IMG/VR virus record: IMGVR_UViG_3300020477_000013
Location: 1 to 64,000 of that record
Source: a virus
Reading direction: 5' to 3' (one strand)
DNA: 64,000 bases
The position numbers were made by a program, and so were the translations under genes. Of this stretch, positions 44,595 to 53,391 are shown in pieces. The stretch's first letter is position 1. The number at the start of each line of letters is the position of its first letter. Under the pieces are notes generated by a model. The model saw nothing but the letters and a program-made list of their open reading frames with translations. It was not told where the DNA came from and did no database searches.

Positions 44595-47500
44595 ATGGCT
44601 GAGCAAACATTTCGTTCACCCGGGTTTTTCGATAATGAGATCGATCTTTCAAACAGAAGTACATCTCCTAGCGGAATTCCAGCGGGTGTTATTGGGACCG
44701 CGAAACGAGGTCCCGCATTTATACCAATCACAGTAGGAAATTTTGCAGATTTCGGAGATCGCTTCGGAAGTTTAGACCCAAATTTGGCGGGTCCCTATGC
44801 TGTTAATGAATTTCTTAAGAATCAGCGTGCATGTACATATGTTCGAGTTTTAGGCTGTGGTGCAAATGAAACCACAAGCGATATAACTACAACTGAGACT
44901 GAGGGAACCGTTAAAAATGCTGGTTTCACAGTTTCAGGTTCAGGGCCTGCTTTAAATAACATTGCTGCTTGGGCAGGCAACGAGCGTGACCGCAGGGCAG
45001 ATGGTGCTGTGCAGTTCTTAATTGCTAGACATTTTGTGTCTGCATCATTCGAAGGTATCGCATTCCCACAGTTTAGTGATAACCAGAGTTTCCCTGGTAC
45101 TGAGTCTGGAAATGATAACATTAACCTAGTACGTGCTGTCCTATTTACCGCGACAGGATCTAGGTTTCATGTCCTTGATTATAATAAGCAATATTCTTCG
45201 GCTAATTGTCTTACCGATGTCGCGTTTATTGCAACGACAGCATCAAATGACAGTGGTGCTAATCCGAACCCATCATTTCCTGCATACTCGTTTAAATTGG
45301 TTCTATCCAATTCAGACGGCAGGGACTTTGCAACGACTGATGGGTCGACAGGTATTAAGGTTTATTCTTGCTCGCTAAATCCGAATGATGAAATATACAT
45401 TTCAAAGGTGTTAAACACAGATCCTTTGAAGTTCCAAGATCATAAGCATGTCTTATATTCTGACTTTGCTGTGGATCATGAGGTTGCACCGCTATCCGTC
45501 ATGGGAGGTCTTAGCCTCGGCGGCGTACAACCAACAATAGCCATCGCATCTGGAAGCTATTTCCGCCCAACTGATAGCGGTAATTCCTCAAAGGTAATGC
45601 AGGAATTGTTCGGTACTTTTGCAACAAGGTACACTAATCCAAAGACAACTTCTATAATATCACAGCCTTTCGGCGAAAAAGAGTGGGATCTTTTCCACGT
45701 TGAGACAATTTCTGATGGTGAAGTTGCAAATGCAAAGTTTAAGTTGTCTGTAAAGAACCTTAAAGCATCAACAAACGATGAATATCCTTTTGGTACGTTT
45801 GACTTAGAGCTTAGGGAAATGGACGATACGGACCTAGACCCACAGGTTATTGAGAAGTGGCCAAATCTTAACATGGACCCAGATAGTGGTAGGTACATCG
45901 CTAGGGTTATCGGTGACAAGAAAGCTTTCTTTAATTTCGACGCTGCGTCAGAGGAAGAGAGAAGAGTTGTTGTCCAGGGTCAATTCCCAAATAAATCTAG
46001 GTTCATAAGGGTAATTCCTAGTACTTTCGTTAAAAATAAAGACGTGCCCAAGGAGGCAATGCCTTTTGGGTTTAGGGGAATTGGGGTCATTAAGACTAAT
46101 GACACGCTAACAGACAGGCTAGATAAAACTATTAACGTCGCAGGTACAAACCTGGGACCCACGCTGATAGGTGCAGATGCAGCGAGACTTTCATTCTGTT
46201 CTGGCTCATATCTTCTCGCATCAAATGCCCAGCCCGAGGGAATATTGCCGGCAGGTCTTAACCTATCAGGCGCTATTGTTCCTCCACTACCGTACAGGTT
46301 CAAATGTACTAGGTATTATATGAAAGGAGCCCAGATAGGCGAAACTGTTAGTTTTGCTGGTGAGCAAGGTGAGGATGAAAGGGCCGACTCTAGGTATTAC
46401 TGGGGAGTCCAAACAGTCAGTGTACCGGCGACAGGGACATTTGGGTCAGGAAATAATGACCTGTTCCGCCCGAATGAAGGTACTACATTTAATGGTATCG
46501 TGAAGGCATATACTAGGTTCGGGGGGATTAAGAAGCTTGACACCTTAGTTACAGGTTCAGGTGCTGATCACTTTAATAGTAATAAGTTTACCCTAGCTAG
46601 GGTGGCATTACCTAATGGCCTCTCTACGACATATCATATAACCGATATTTCTTCTAGCGCAAATGAGCATATGAAGGGCGCTGCCTATATTCGTAATGGT
46701 GTGCCTGAGGTTACAAGATACACGATACCTGAGACCGCCTTGGGGGGACGCGGGAGAATTACATTAGCAACTCTAATCAATTCATCCTCCGTTGTGTTTA
46801 ATCGCTTTACACCCTATGCTAAGTTTACCACCATATTCCATGGTGGGTTTGATGGGTTAAATATCCTAAATGAAGACCAGTTTAGAATGACCGATAAGGC
46901 TTCATCTACGACAACTGGCGGGGGTATGGCAGCAACTGATTATACAGATACAGGCCTAGCAGGTGGAAACCCAGCTGGAACGAAGATTGATAATTCTATC
47001 ATCAGGGCCTATAAGCAAGCAGCGAATATCCTGACTAATCATCATGTGTCTAATGCAAATATTCTGGCAATCCCAGGGATAAGGGATAAGATGATATCTG
47101 ACCATGCCATGGCCAAGTGCGAAGAAAATGGCCAGGTATTTTTCGCGATGGACCTTGAGCCGTTTGACGAAGATGGAAATCGGCTATACAGTGATTCAGT
47201 AAAGCGCCCTGCGGTGCAGACTACTTCTGAGAGATTAGGGCTAAGAAATATAGACAACAATTTTGTTGGGACATATTTCCCTGATGTCTTTATTAATGAT
47301 GCTGTTAATAACCAGGTTGTGAAGGTGCCTGCTTCAATTGCTGCTGTTAGCGCATTGGGATTCAATGACAGTGCCGCAAAGCCATGGTTCGCGCCGGCAG
47401 GCTTTAATCGTGGTTCGCTTGGGTTTGTTTCAAATGTTGATGTTAGGCTATCAGCAGGTGATCGTGATACGCTTTATGATGCAAGGATTAATCCTATCGC

Positions 47501-47882
47501 GACATTCCCCAATAGCGGATTCGTTATTTTTGGCCAGAAGACGCTGCAGGCTGCTAAGACCGCACTCGATCGTATAAACGTACGAAGGATGTTAATCGAG
47601 GTCAAGAGGTTAATTTTTGGGGTGGCTAGGTCTATTTTGTTTGAGCAAAACACTGATGCTACTAGGGCTAGATTTATCTCGCAGGCAACGCCTCTGCTGG
47701 CGCTTGTCCAGGCGGGTCAAGGAATTGAGCAATTCAAAATTGTGATGGATAGTTCCAACAACACCGTTGAGGATGTCGAAGCGAATCGCCTAAATGGGCG
47801 GATCATCGTTGTTCCGACAAGGGCAGTAGAGTTCATCGCGGTTGACTTTATTATAACAGCGTCAGGCGTAAGTTTTGAATAA
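44595..47882 (+). CDS. Contractile tail sheath protein, gp18-like, paralogue 1 (1095 aa)
   Basis: N-terminus PAGVIGTAKRGPAFIPITV and C-terminus ALDRINVRRMLIEVKRLIF, then VPTRAVEFIAVDFI, are the conserved handshake regions of contractile sheath proteins. T4 gp18 has 659 aa; the extra 430 residues lie in the middle and probably form additional surface domains. It is followed 40 bases later by a second full-length sheath paralogue. Upstream are CAAGGAG and an AATATTTAT motif (44554-44562). The sheath contracts to drive the tube through the host envelope. Confidence 0.92.
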   Translation: MAEQTFRSPGFFDNEIDLSNRSTSPSGIPAGVIGTAKRGPAFIPITVGNFADFGDRFGSLDPNLAGPYAVNEFLKNQRACTYVRVLGCGANETTSDITTTETEGTVKNAGFTVSGSGPALNNIAAWAGNERDRRADGAVQFLIARHFVSASFEGIAFPQFSDNQSFPGTESGNDNINLVRAVLFTATGSRFHVLDYNKQYSSANCLTDVAFIATTASNDSGANPNPSFPAYSFKLVLSNSDGRDFATTDGSTGIKVYSCSLNPNDEIYISKVLNTDPLKFQDHKHVLYSDFAVDHEVAPLSVMGGLSLGGVQPTIAIASGSYFRPTDSGNSSKVMQELFGTFATRYTNPKTTSIISQPFGEKEWDLFHVETISDGEVANAKFKLSVKNLKASTNDEYPFGTFDLELREMDDTDLDPQVIEKWPNLNMDPDSGRYIARVIGDKKAFFNFDAASEEERRVVVQGQFPNKSRFIRVIPSTFVKNKDVPKEAMPFGFRGIGVIKTNDTLTDRLDKTINVAGTNLGPTLIGADAARLSFCSGSYLLASNAQPEGILPAGLNLSGAIVPPLPYRFKCTRYYMKGAQIGETVSFAGEQGEDERADSRYYWGVQTVSVPATGTFGSGNNDLFRPNEGTTFNGIVKAYTRFGGIKKLDTLVTGSGADHFNSNKFTLARVALPNGLSTTYHITDISSSANEHMKGAAYIRNGVPEVTRYTIPETALGGRGRITLATLINSSSVVFNRFTPYAKFTTIFHGGFDGLNILNEDQFRMTDKASSTTTGGGMAATDYTDTGLAGGNPAGTKIDNSIIRAYKQAANILTNHHVSNANILAIPGIRDKMISDHAMAKCEENGQVFFAMDLEPFDEDGNRLYSDSVKRPAVQTTSERLGLRNIDNNFVGTYFPDVFINDAVNNQVVKVPASIAAVSALGFNDSAAKPWFAPAGFNRGSLGFVSNVDVRLSAGDRDTLYDARINPIATFPNSGFVIFGQKTLQAAKTALDRINVRRMLIEVKRLIFGVARSILFEQNTDATRARFISQATPLLALVQAGQGIEQFKIVMDSSNNTVEDVEANRLNGRIIVVPTRAVEFIAVDFIITASGVSFE

Positions 47883-47922
47883 GAGATACATATAATGGAG
47901 CAATCAATTAGGAGCGCAAAGA

Positions 47923-50900
47923 ATGGGTGAACAAGTTTTTAATAGTGCCGGCATACAAGCTCAAGAGATAGACCTATCAGGTCCTAAGCCTGCAAAGCCG
48001 GAAGGTACACCGGCAGGTGTTATAGGTACTTCTAGAAAGGGAAGGGCATTCGTTCCTATTACTCTCCCGAATATGTCTGAATTTATAGTTAAATTTGGAA
48101 ATACTGACGGGAAACAATTTGCGCCGCTGGCTATGAGGCAGTGGTTTTCAAATGGAGCGCGTGCAGGTACCTTTGTTAGGGTCCTTGGCGCCGGCGATGG
48201 CAAAAAGCGTGTCGAGTCAGGTGATAATTCCGGACGAGTTAATAGAGCAGGATTTGTCGTCGGTGGTCAGGTCATACAGGATAATGGACAGCTAGGAAAT
48301 AATAAATGGGCAGGTGTTAATGCTGCTGGTGGCGGTCATAAGGATGGGACATCAATAGGTAAAGGTATGGCAGGACGTACCTACTTCTTGGGTTGTTTCA
48401 TGTCGGAATCGAAGATTAGCTCGACTATCTTTCGTGAGTCAGGAATTATCCAGGGCTCAACCGCAAATGGTTATGATAATCCCGCTGGTACAGTCAATCC
48501 GTTAACCCAGTCGAAGCCTATCATCCGTGGCGTCTTATTCGCTGCGTCTGGAGTCGCCCTTGGCCTATCGGCTACTATGCACAAGGGTAATGACCCATTC
48601 ACTGATGCATGCGCTATTACGAAGAGGGCTGCCAATTCAGACCAGGGTTTCACGACCGCTGATTACACAGCTGCTGTATTCGGTGGTCAGTCGGGAAGCT
48701 TTACGACGAATGCCGGAGGTTTCCTGGGTGATATTGATAAATCATCAAATGGCGGTGATAAATTTACCATGATCTTGAATGGTATGCCCACCAATGATGA
48801 ATTTAAGAATGTTATTACAGCATCATTTGATCCCAAGGAAAGATCTTATTTCGCAAATGTGTTTAATAAAGATCCTAATAAGTTAGAAAAGGCTGGGCAC
48901 TGGCTTTACACACACTATGACGTCTATCCTGCATATGCAACTATCACAGGCTCAAAGTCAGCGCTATCAGGTACCGATCCAAAAGACTGGGGGGGCCTGG
49001 GTGATATTACAATTGGCTCCGGCCCATCATCCGGTGGTGCACAGATTGCTTTCCTGTTTACAGCGTCGCTAGCAAGAAATAGTGGCAGCGCTGCTAATAC
49101 TGATGCCGACCTTGCATCTTATTTTGACGGGGCTACCTACGGAGTTCCTAACTTTGAGGGCTTCGAGGATAGGTATAGGGCAGCATTTTCCCCCTATGTA
49201 ATATCTCAAGATATGGGTGATGGTGCTAAGAATTTGTTTAAGGTTCATGCTATCTCTGATGGTTTGGGAGGCTATACACCAACCGCTGCTGATCTTCCCC
49301 CTGAGAAAATAAAGATAAGTATTTTAAACCTCAAGAAGTCTAGGTCGACAAATCCCAACCAGCAGTATGGGACATTTGATTTGCTGGTTAGAAAGCTTGA
49401 TGACACTGATAGGAATCAAGTTGTATATGAGAAGCACACAAACCTAGACCTTGACCCCTCTTCTGATAATTACATAGCTAGGAGGATTGGAGATACTCAT
49501 ATATACTGGGATTGGGATAGGGATGAAACAGCTCAAAAACTAGTCGTAGAGGGTAAATATCCTAATTTTTCCAACTATATTAGGGTTGAGATGAATTCAG
49601 AGGTTGACCGAGGCCCGATTGGAATGGAGCCCAAGGCGATGCCGGTCGGTTTCCGCGGTCCTAACCATCTAGTTACATCCGGCTCTGCAATATTTGCTGC
49701 AATGACAGGAGCACTAGGCAGGGTTGGCCCGGGTTCTGCTCCAGGAGCTTTCGCTTCGTCAGAGATCGTTGTTCCGCCGATTCCTTTCCGTAGGCACATT
49801 ATGCGAAAGCGTGGTGTTGCTGACGTCGCTGTTTCATATCTTCACTGGGGTGTACAAACAACAATCCAGGACTCATTGGAAGAGCCCAATAAGAGTTTAC
49901 AGTACAACGATGGTATAGATTCTTACACAAAGTATTTCCCACATTATGCAACAACTTTCGCAAAGGCATGGGTTGGTGATAATGCGGGCGTCTCGATGAA
50001 GGGCGGGACAGTCCTTGACAGTGATAGGTTTAATAATAACATGTTCACACTAGAGCGAGTTCAGGTTGTGACGCAGAGCAGTACTGTCGATTTACCTGAC
50101 CCACTCCAGTGGGCTGCTGCTAGATATCGACGCGATGGAACGTTGGCTGATTTGACAAAATCAGATGATTCAACGCAACCAGGACGATTTATTAATGTTA
50201 AGAAAGATTTCGGTGATTCAACAACACAGTCTTTCCTAAAATTCTCATTCTTCCTCCAGGGTGGCTTCGATGGTACCAACTTGTTTGATAAACAAAAATT
50301 CGAGTTAACAGATCTTGCATGTAGAAGAGAAAAGGATAACACGAACCAGGGTGGTGTCCGAGGCCCAACGGTAATGGCATACAGGAAGGCTATTGATATC
50401 CTTAAGGAGAGAGCCGATGCAGATATTCAGCTGCTCGCTATTCCTGGGCTGAGACATCCTGTTGTCACTGATTACGCAATTGATGCTATTGAGGATCGCT
50501 TTGATGCATTATACATCATGGATATTGAGGAAAAAGATTCTGCAAACATGTATGTTACAGCTTCAGACGTTCAATTAGTTGATGTTACAAATACAGTTAG
50601 AAGATTCGACGATAGGAATTTAGACACATCATTTGCAGCAGCATATTTTCCAAACGTGGTTATCCGCGATGCTGCTACCGCCACAGACTTGACAGTGCCC
50701 CCGACAGTATCTGTCCTCGGCGCATTCGCTCAAAACGACAGGCTGGGCCACCCGTGGTTGGCACCAGCTGGATTCACACGTGGCGCGCTAAAGGATGTTA
50801 TAGACTTGGGCGTAGAGCTTAAGAAGGAAAATATGGATAAGCTGTACCCAAGTGATATTAACCCCATTACTTCATTCCCCGATGCTTCTGGGCCGCTTAT

Positions 50901-51258
50901 ATATGGCCAAAAGACATTACTTCGAGCGCAGTCGGCTTTGGATAGGGTTAATGTTAGGCGCTTATTAATTGAGATTAGAAGAAGGGTTCGTAAGGTTGCG
51001 AACAATATTCTATTTGAGCCCAATCGTGCATCCACGTTAGCTAGGTTCTCCGCTGCGGTTAATCCGATATTATCGAAGATTCAAGCCCAGCAAGGCCTAG
51101 ATAGGTTCAAAGTTCAGATTGATACAACGACAACAACACAGGCGGATGTTGAGAATAACACCATTAGAGGAAAGATATTCTTGCAGCCCACACGTGCTGT
51201 TGAATTTGTCGCTCTTGACTTTGTTGTTACTAACACAATTAGTGACGATATGTTGTAG
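47923..51258 (+). CDS. Contractile tail sheath protein, gp18-like, paralogue 2 (1111 aa)
   Basis: Shares with the preceding gene PAGVIGT-x3-G-AF-PIT at the N-terminus, a central YGTFDL-x-R-x-DDTD block, and ALDR-NVRR-LIE plus PTRAVEF-A-DF at the C-terminus; the middle surface regions differ greatly. Both copies are intact, each with its own ribosome binding site (here TTAGGAG), so this is not a decayed duplicate. A mixed or two-zone sheath is possible. TATAAT at 47891-47896 in the short gap might allow separate transcription. Confidence 0.92.
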   Translation: MGEQVFNSAGIQAQEIDLSGPKPAKPEGTPAGVIGTSRKGRAFVPITLPNMSEFIVKFGNTDGKQFAPLAMRQWFSNGARAGTFVRVLGAGDGKKRVESGDNSGRVNRAGFVVGGQVIQDNGQLGNNKWAGVNAAGGGHKDGTSIGKGMAGRTYFLGCFMSESKISSTIFRESGIIQGSTANGYDNPAGTVNPLTQSKPIIRGVLFAASGVALGLSATMHKGNDPFTDACAITKRAANSDQGFTTADYTAAVFGGQSGSFTTNAGGFLGDIDKSSNGGDKFTMILNGMPTNDEFKNVITASFDPKERSYFANVFNKDPNKLEKAGHWLYTHYDVYPAYATITGSKSALSGTDPKDWGGLGDITIGSGPSSGGAQIAFLFTASLARNSGSAANTDADLASYFDGATYGVPNFEGFEDRYRAAFSPYVISQDMGDGAKNLFKVHAISDGLGGYTPTAADLPPEKIKISILNLKKSRSTNPNQQYGTFDLLVRKLDDTDRNQVVYEKHTNLDLDPSSDNYIARRIGDTHIYWDWDRDETAQKLVVEGKYPNFSNYIRVEMNSEVDRGPIGMEPKAMPVGFRGPNHLVTSGSAIFAAMTGALGRVGPGSAPGAFASSEIVVPPIPFRRHIMRKRGVADVAVSYLHWGVQTTIQDSLEEPNKSLQYNDGIDSYTKYFPHYATTFAKAWVGDNAGVSMKGGTVLDSDRFNNNMFTLERVQVVTQSSTVDLPDPLQWAAARYRRDGTLADLTKSDDSTQPGRFINVKKDFGDSTTQSFLKFSFFLQGGFDGTNLFDKQKFELTDLACRREKDNTNQGGVRGPTVMAYRKAIDILKERADADIQLLAIPGLRHPVVTDYAIDAIEDRFDALYIMDIEEKDSANMYVTASDVQLVDVTNTVRRFDDRNLDTSFAAAYFPNVVIRDAATATDLTVPPTVSVLGAFAQNDRLGHPWLAPAGFTRGALKDVIDLGVELKKENMDKLYPSDINPITSFPDASGPLIYGQKTLLRAQSALDRVNVRRLLIEIRRRVRKVANNILFEPNRASTLARFSAAVNPILSKIQAQQGLDRFKVQIDTTTTTQADVENNTIRGKIFLQPTRAVEFVALDFVVTNTISDDML

Positions 51259-51284
51259 GATTCGGGCTTTATCGCTCGGGATTA

Positions 51285-51292
51285 TATATTTA
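51285..51292 (+). promoter_or_regulatory. TATATTTA motif upstream of tail tube gene
   Basis: Lies 32 bases before the ATG. Candidate promoter giving extra tube transcripts. Confidence 0.3.
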
Positions 51293-51324
51293 GATAAAGA
51301 CAGGTATTTTAGGAGATAGAAAAA

Positions 51325-51813
51325 ATGGCAGAGACTCTTTCAGTCACAGACATGTTACCAAATAAGTTTGAGCCGAAAAGAAAATTTCGGTGGGTTTTCG
51401 CTATAGAAGGTATTGATGCTTTCTTATGCAAAACAGCTGCACGTCCTACGTTTACGACTGGCGAGCAAGAGATTCAATTCATTAATTCTACTAGGTATAT
51501 TGCTGGTAAGACAAAGTTTGAGACAATGAGCGTTAATTTACACGATCCCATTGCTCCTTCTGGTGCGCAGCAGGTTATGGAGTGGATTAGGACACACTTT
51601 GAGTCCGTTTCAGGCCGCGCTGGTTACGCAGATTTTTATAAGCGTGATTGCCAGCTTAAGCTTTTAGATCCTGTGGGTACTGTTGTCGAGCTATGGGATA
51701 TCAAGGGAGCGTGGATAACATCTGCCAACTTTGGAGACCTAGATTACGGCGCAGAGGATCCGATGGAGGTAGCGCTCACTCTCCGATTTGATAACTGTGT
51801 GCTGCAATACTAG
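51325..51813 (+). CDS. Tail tube protein, gp19-like (162 aa)
   Basis: Length equals T4 gp19 (163 aa). Motifs fit the tube family: FRWVFAIEGIDAFLCKTAARP, YIAGKTKFETMSVNLHDPI near residues 70-90 (conserved N-LHDP), and a WDIKGAWITSANFGDLDY stretch before the final strand. The protein forms stacked hexamers inside the sheath. TTTTAGGAG precedes the ATG and a TATATTTA motif lies at 51285-51292. A strong terminator follows, closing the neck-sheath-tube unit. Confidence 0.93.
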   Translation: MAETLSVTDMLPNKFEPKRKFRWVFAIEGIDAFLCKTAARPTFTTGEQEIQFINSTRYIAGKTKFETMSVNLHDPIAPSGAQQVMEWIRTHFESVSGRAGYADFYKRDCQLKLLDPVGTVVELWDIKGAWITSANFGDLDYGAEDPMEVALTLRFDNCVLQY

Positions 51814-51844
51814 GCATTTAGATTATACATTTCTTATAAACTTT

Positions 51845-51874
51845 AAACCCACCATCAATGATGGTGGGTTTTTT
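51845..51874 (+). terminator. Intrinsic terminator after tail tube gene
   Basis: An 11-base perfect stem (AAACCCACCAT with ATGGTGGGTTT), five-base loop and a T run. Confidence 0.93.
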
Positions 51875-51898
51875 ATTTACAATTTGCTCATACTTGTG

Positions 51899-51907
51899 GA
51901 TATTTAA
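51899..51907 (+). promoter_or_regulatory. GATATTTAA motif upstream of gp26-like gene
   Basis: Lies 31 bases before the preferred ATG and just after the tube terminator, where a new promoter is needed. Confidence 0.4.
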
Positions 51908-51938
51908 CCATCAAAGCATAGACTTATAGGTGGTTATT

Positions 51939-52793
51939 ATGTCTGAAGAGATGGAGAGATCAGCCCGCAGTGAGATTTTTGGAGGCCAACAGCACCAGCC
52001 TGGTATGCCTACCAGGAATGTAATGAAAGACGATTTTGATTTTGAGGTACCTGTTGAGTCAGTACCTATCCCAACTAGGGGTGTTGTTTATCCTCATGAT
52101 TCTACATTACACTCTAGGGAAACGGTCGACATCAAGGGTATGACTGCACGTGAAGAAGATATCTTAACATCACGGGCCCTTATCAAGAAGGGAACGGTTA
52201 TAACCGAGCTCCTAAGGTCATGTATTACAGATAAGAATATTAACCCCGACGATATGTTGGTGGGTGATAGAAATGCATTAATGACCGCTGTTAGAATTAC
52301 AGGTTATGGAGCCGAATATAATTGTGAGATTTCATGCCCTGAGTGTGGTGAGAAATCAAAGCATGACTTTGATCTAACATCATTACCTATTAAGAGATTG
52401 AAGATTGAGCCTGTTGCCGATGGTACCAATACGTTTGAGGTTGAATTGCCCATGACAAAAAAGACAATAAGGTTTAAATTTCTCACGGGGAATGATGAAC
52501 GAGAGATGGTGGTTACACAAGAGAGAAGAAAGAAGCAAGGCATGAAAGCAGATTCTTTAGTGACCGAAAGGTTCTCTCGTCAGATTGTATCAGTAGGCAC
52601 CGTTAATGAGAAAAACAAGATTAACATGTTTGTCCGGAACATGCCAGCCAGGGATTCGTTATTTTTGAGAAAATACATTGATGATAATGAGCCTGGAATT
52701 GATATGACTAGCTGGATGGTATGCCCACATTGCGATGAGCATTCGGAGGTGCGCCTTCCCATGGGCGCTACGTTTTTTTGGCCTGACGCCTAG
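51939..52793 (+). CDS. Baseplate hub protein, gp26/T4-baseplate-family-like (284 aa)
   Basis: The ATG at 51939 has AGGTGG five bases upstream; an in-frame GTG at 51930 is less likely. SVPIPTRGVVYP, then IKGMTAREEDILTSRALIKKG (within residues 65-85) and GDRNALMTAVRITGYG are the hallmark of the T4 gp26-type baseplate family, whose members may act with the tape measure. Two Cys pairs (C133/C136 and C262/C265) can form one zinc ribbon. Near the 3' end a run of seven T (52773-52779) overlaps the start of the next ORF in the +1 frame. An ATATTTAA motif lies at 51900-51907. Confidence 0.72.
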   Translation: MSEEMERSARSEIFGGQQHQPGMPTRNVMKDDFDFEVPVESVPIPTRGVVYPHDSTLHSRETVDIKGMTAREEDILTSRALIKKGTVITELLRSCITDKNINPDDMLVGDRNALMTAVRITGYGAEYNCEISCPECGEKSKHDFDLTSLPIKRLKIEPVADGTNTFEVELPMTKKTIRFKFLTGNDEREMVVTQERRKKQGMKADSLVTERFSRQIVSVGTVNEKNKINMFVRNMPARDSLFLRKYIDDNEPGIDMTSWMVCPHCDEHSEVRLPMGATFFWPDA

Positions 52794-53043
52794 CGATAAA
52801 GAGGTTTTCTTAGAGCAGATATTTGCTCTAATGTACTATATGGGTTTTACATATACGGAGGCGTATACACTACCCATATGGCAGCGGCACTGGTTTATAA
52901 AGAGAACCAATCAAGAGCTAAAACAGGCCAGTGAACAGGATAACGGCGCATCAAGAGCGTTGCATCAAAATACCGGCGAAGCCAGGTCTATGTATAATCG
53001 TGCGAGAAGTCAGGTACCTGCTAAATTAAGAAGGTTCTCTTAG
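52735..53043 (+). CDS. Tape-measure-chaperone-like ORF, possibly made by frameshifting (102 aa)
   Basis: The conserved-looking part starts at about residue 18 (PSDKEVFLEQIFALMYYMGFTYTEAY near residues 19-44, then LPIWQRHWFIKR), a pattern of small proteins encoded before phage tape measures. The nominal ATG (52735) has no ribosome binding site, lies 59 bases inside the gp26-like gene, and its first 13 residues (SIRRCAFPWALRF) are only an out-of-frame reading of that gene. A +1 (or -2) shift on the T7 run at 52773-52779 would join both frames into a 367-aa product. Independent translation from the ATG remains possible. Confidence 0.6.
   Translation: MSIRRCAFPWALRFFGLTPSDKEVFLEQIFALMYYMGFTYTEAYTLPIWQRHWFIKRTNQELKQASEQDNGASRALHQNTGEARSMYNRARSQVPAKLRRFS
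52773..52779 (+). promoter_or_regulatory. Candidate ribosomal frameshift site (T7 run)
   Basis: In the upstream frame the run reads TTT TTT TGG; slippage of the second Phe tRNA by +1 gives TTT then GGC and enters the downstream ORF. The upstream frame stops at 52791-52793, 12 bases beyond the run. Confidence 0.45.
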
Positions 53044-53045
53044 GC

Positions 53046-53054
53046 CATATTTAT
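53046..53054 (+). promoter_or_regulatory. CATATTTAT motif upstream of 83-aa gene
   Basis: Lies 19 bases before the ATG and immediately before the GGAGG ribosome binding site. Candidate promoter. Confidence 0.25.
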
Positions 53055-53073
53055 TATTCGGAGGTGTTTTCGT

Positions 53074-53325
53074 ATGGGTAATGATATTAAGAGATTGTCT
53101 GCACTGGCTGCAGCACACATATTAGGTAAAAAGACAAACATAAAACTAACAGGAAGCAAAAAAAAGGTTATGGCTACCAGGAATGTTATTAATGCATCAA
53201 GGAATTTATATGAAGCCATGAACCGCCAAGAGCCTAGGCTAGATGAGGTAAAATTATGTCTCCAAAAGAAGCAAGATGCTGCCAAAGAATTTAAGGTAGA
53301 ATTTGGTCATTCTTGGCCTCTCTGA
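53074..53325 (+). CDS. Hypothetical small protein before tape measure (83 aa)
   Basis: Unrecognised, Lys-rich and helical (KRLSALAAAHILGKKTN, then VINASRNLYEAMNRQ). CGGAGGTG gives a strong ribosome binding site eight bases before the ATG, and an ATATTTAT motif (53047-53054) lies just upstream. Location between the chaperone-like ORF and the tape measure suggests a tail assembly role by position only. Confidence 0.55.
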   Translation: MGNDIKRLSALAAAHILGKKTNIKLTGSKKKVMATRNVINASRNLYEAMNRQEPRLDEVKLCLQKKQDAAKEFKVEFGHSWPL

Positions 53326-53391
53326 TCTCTAAAGTGGTTTTACCTAATACTTACATAGGTAAGGCATTGTAGTATACGGGACACATGATAT

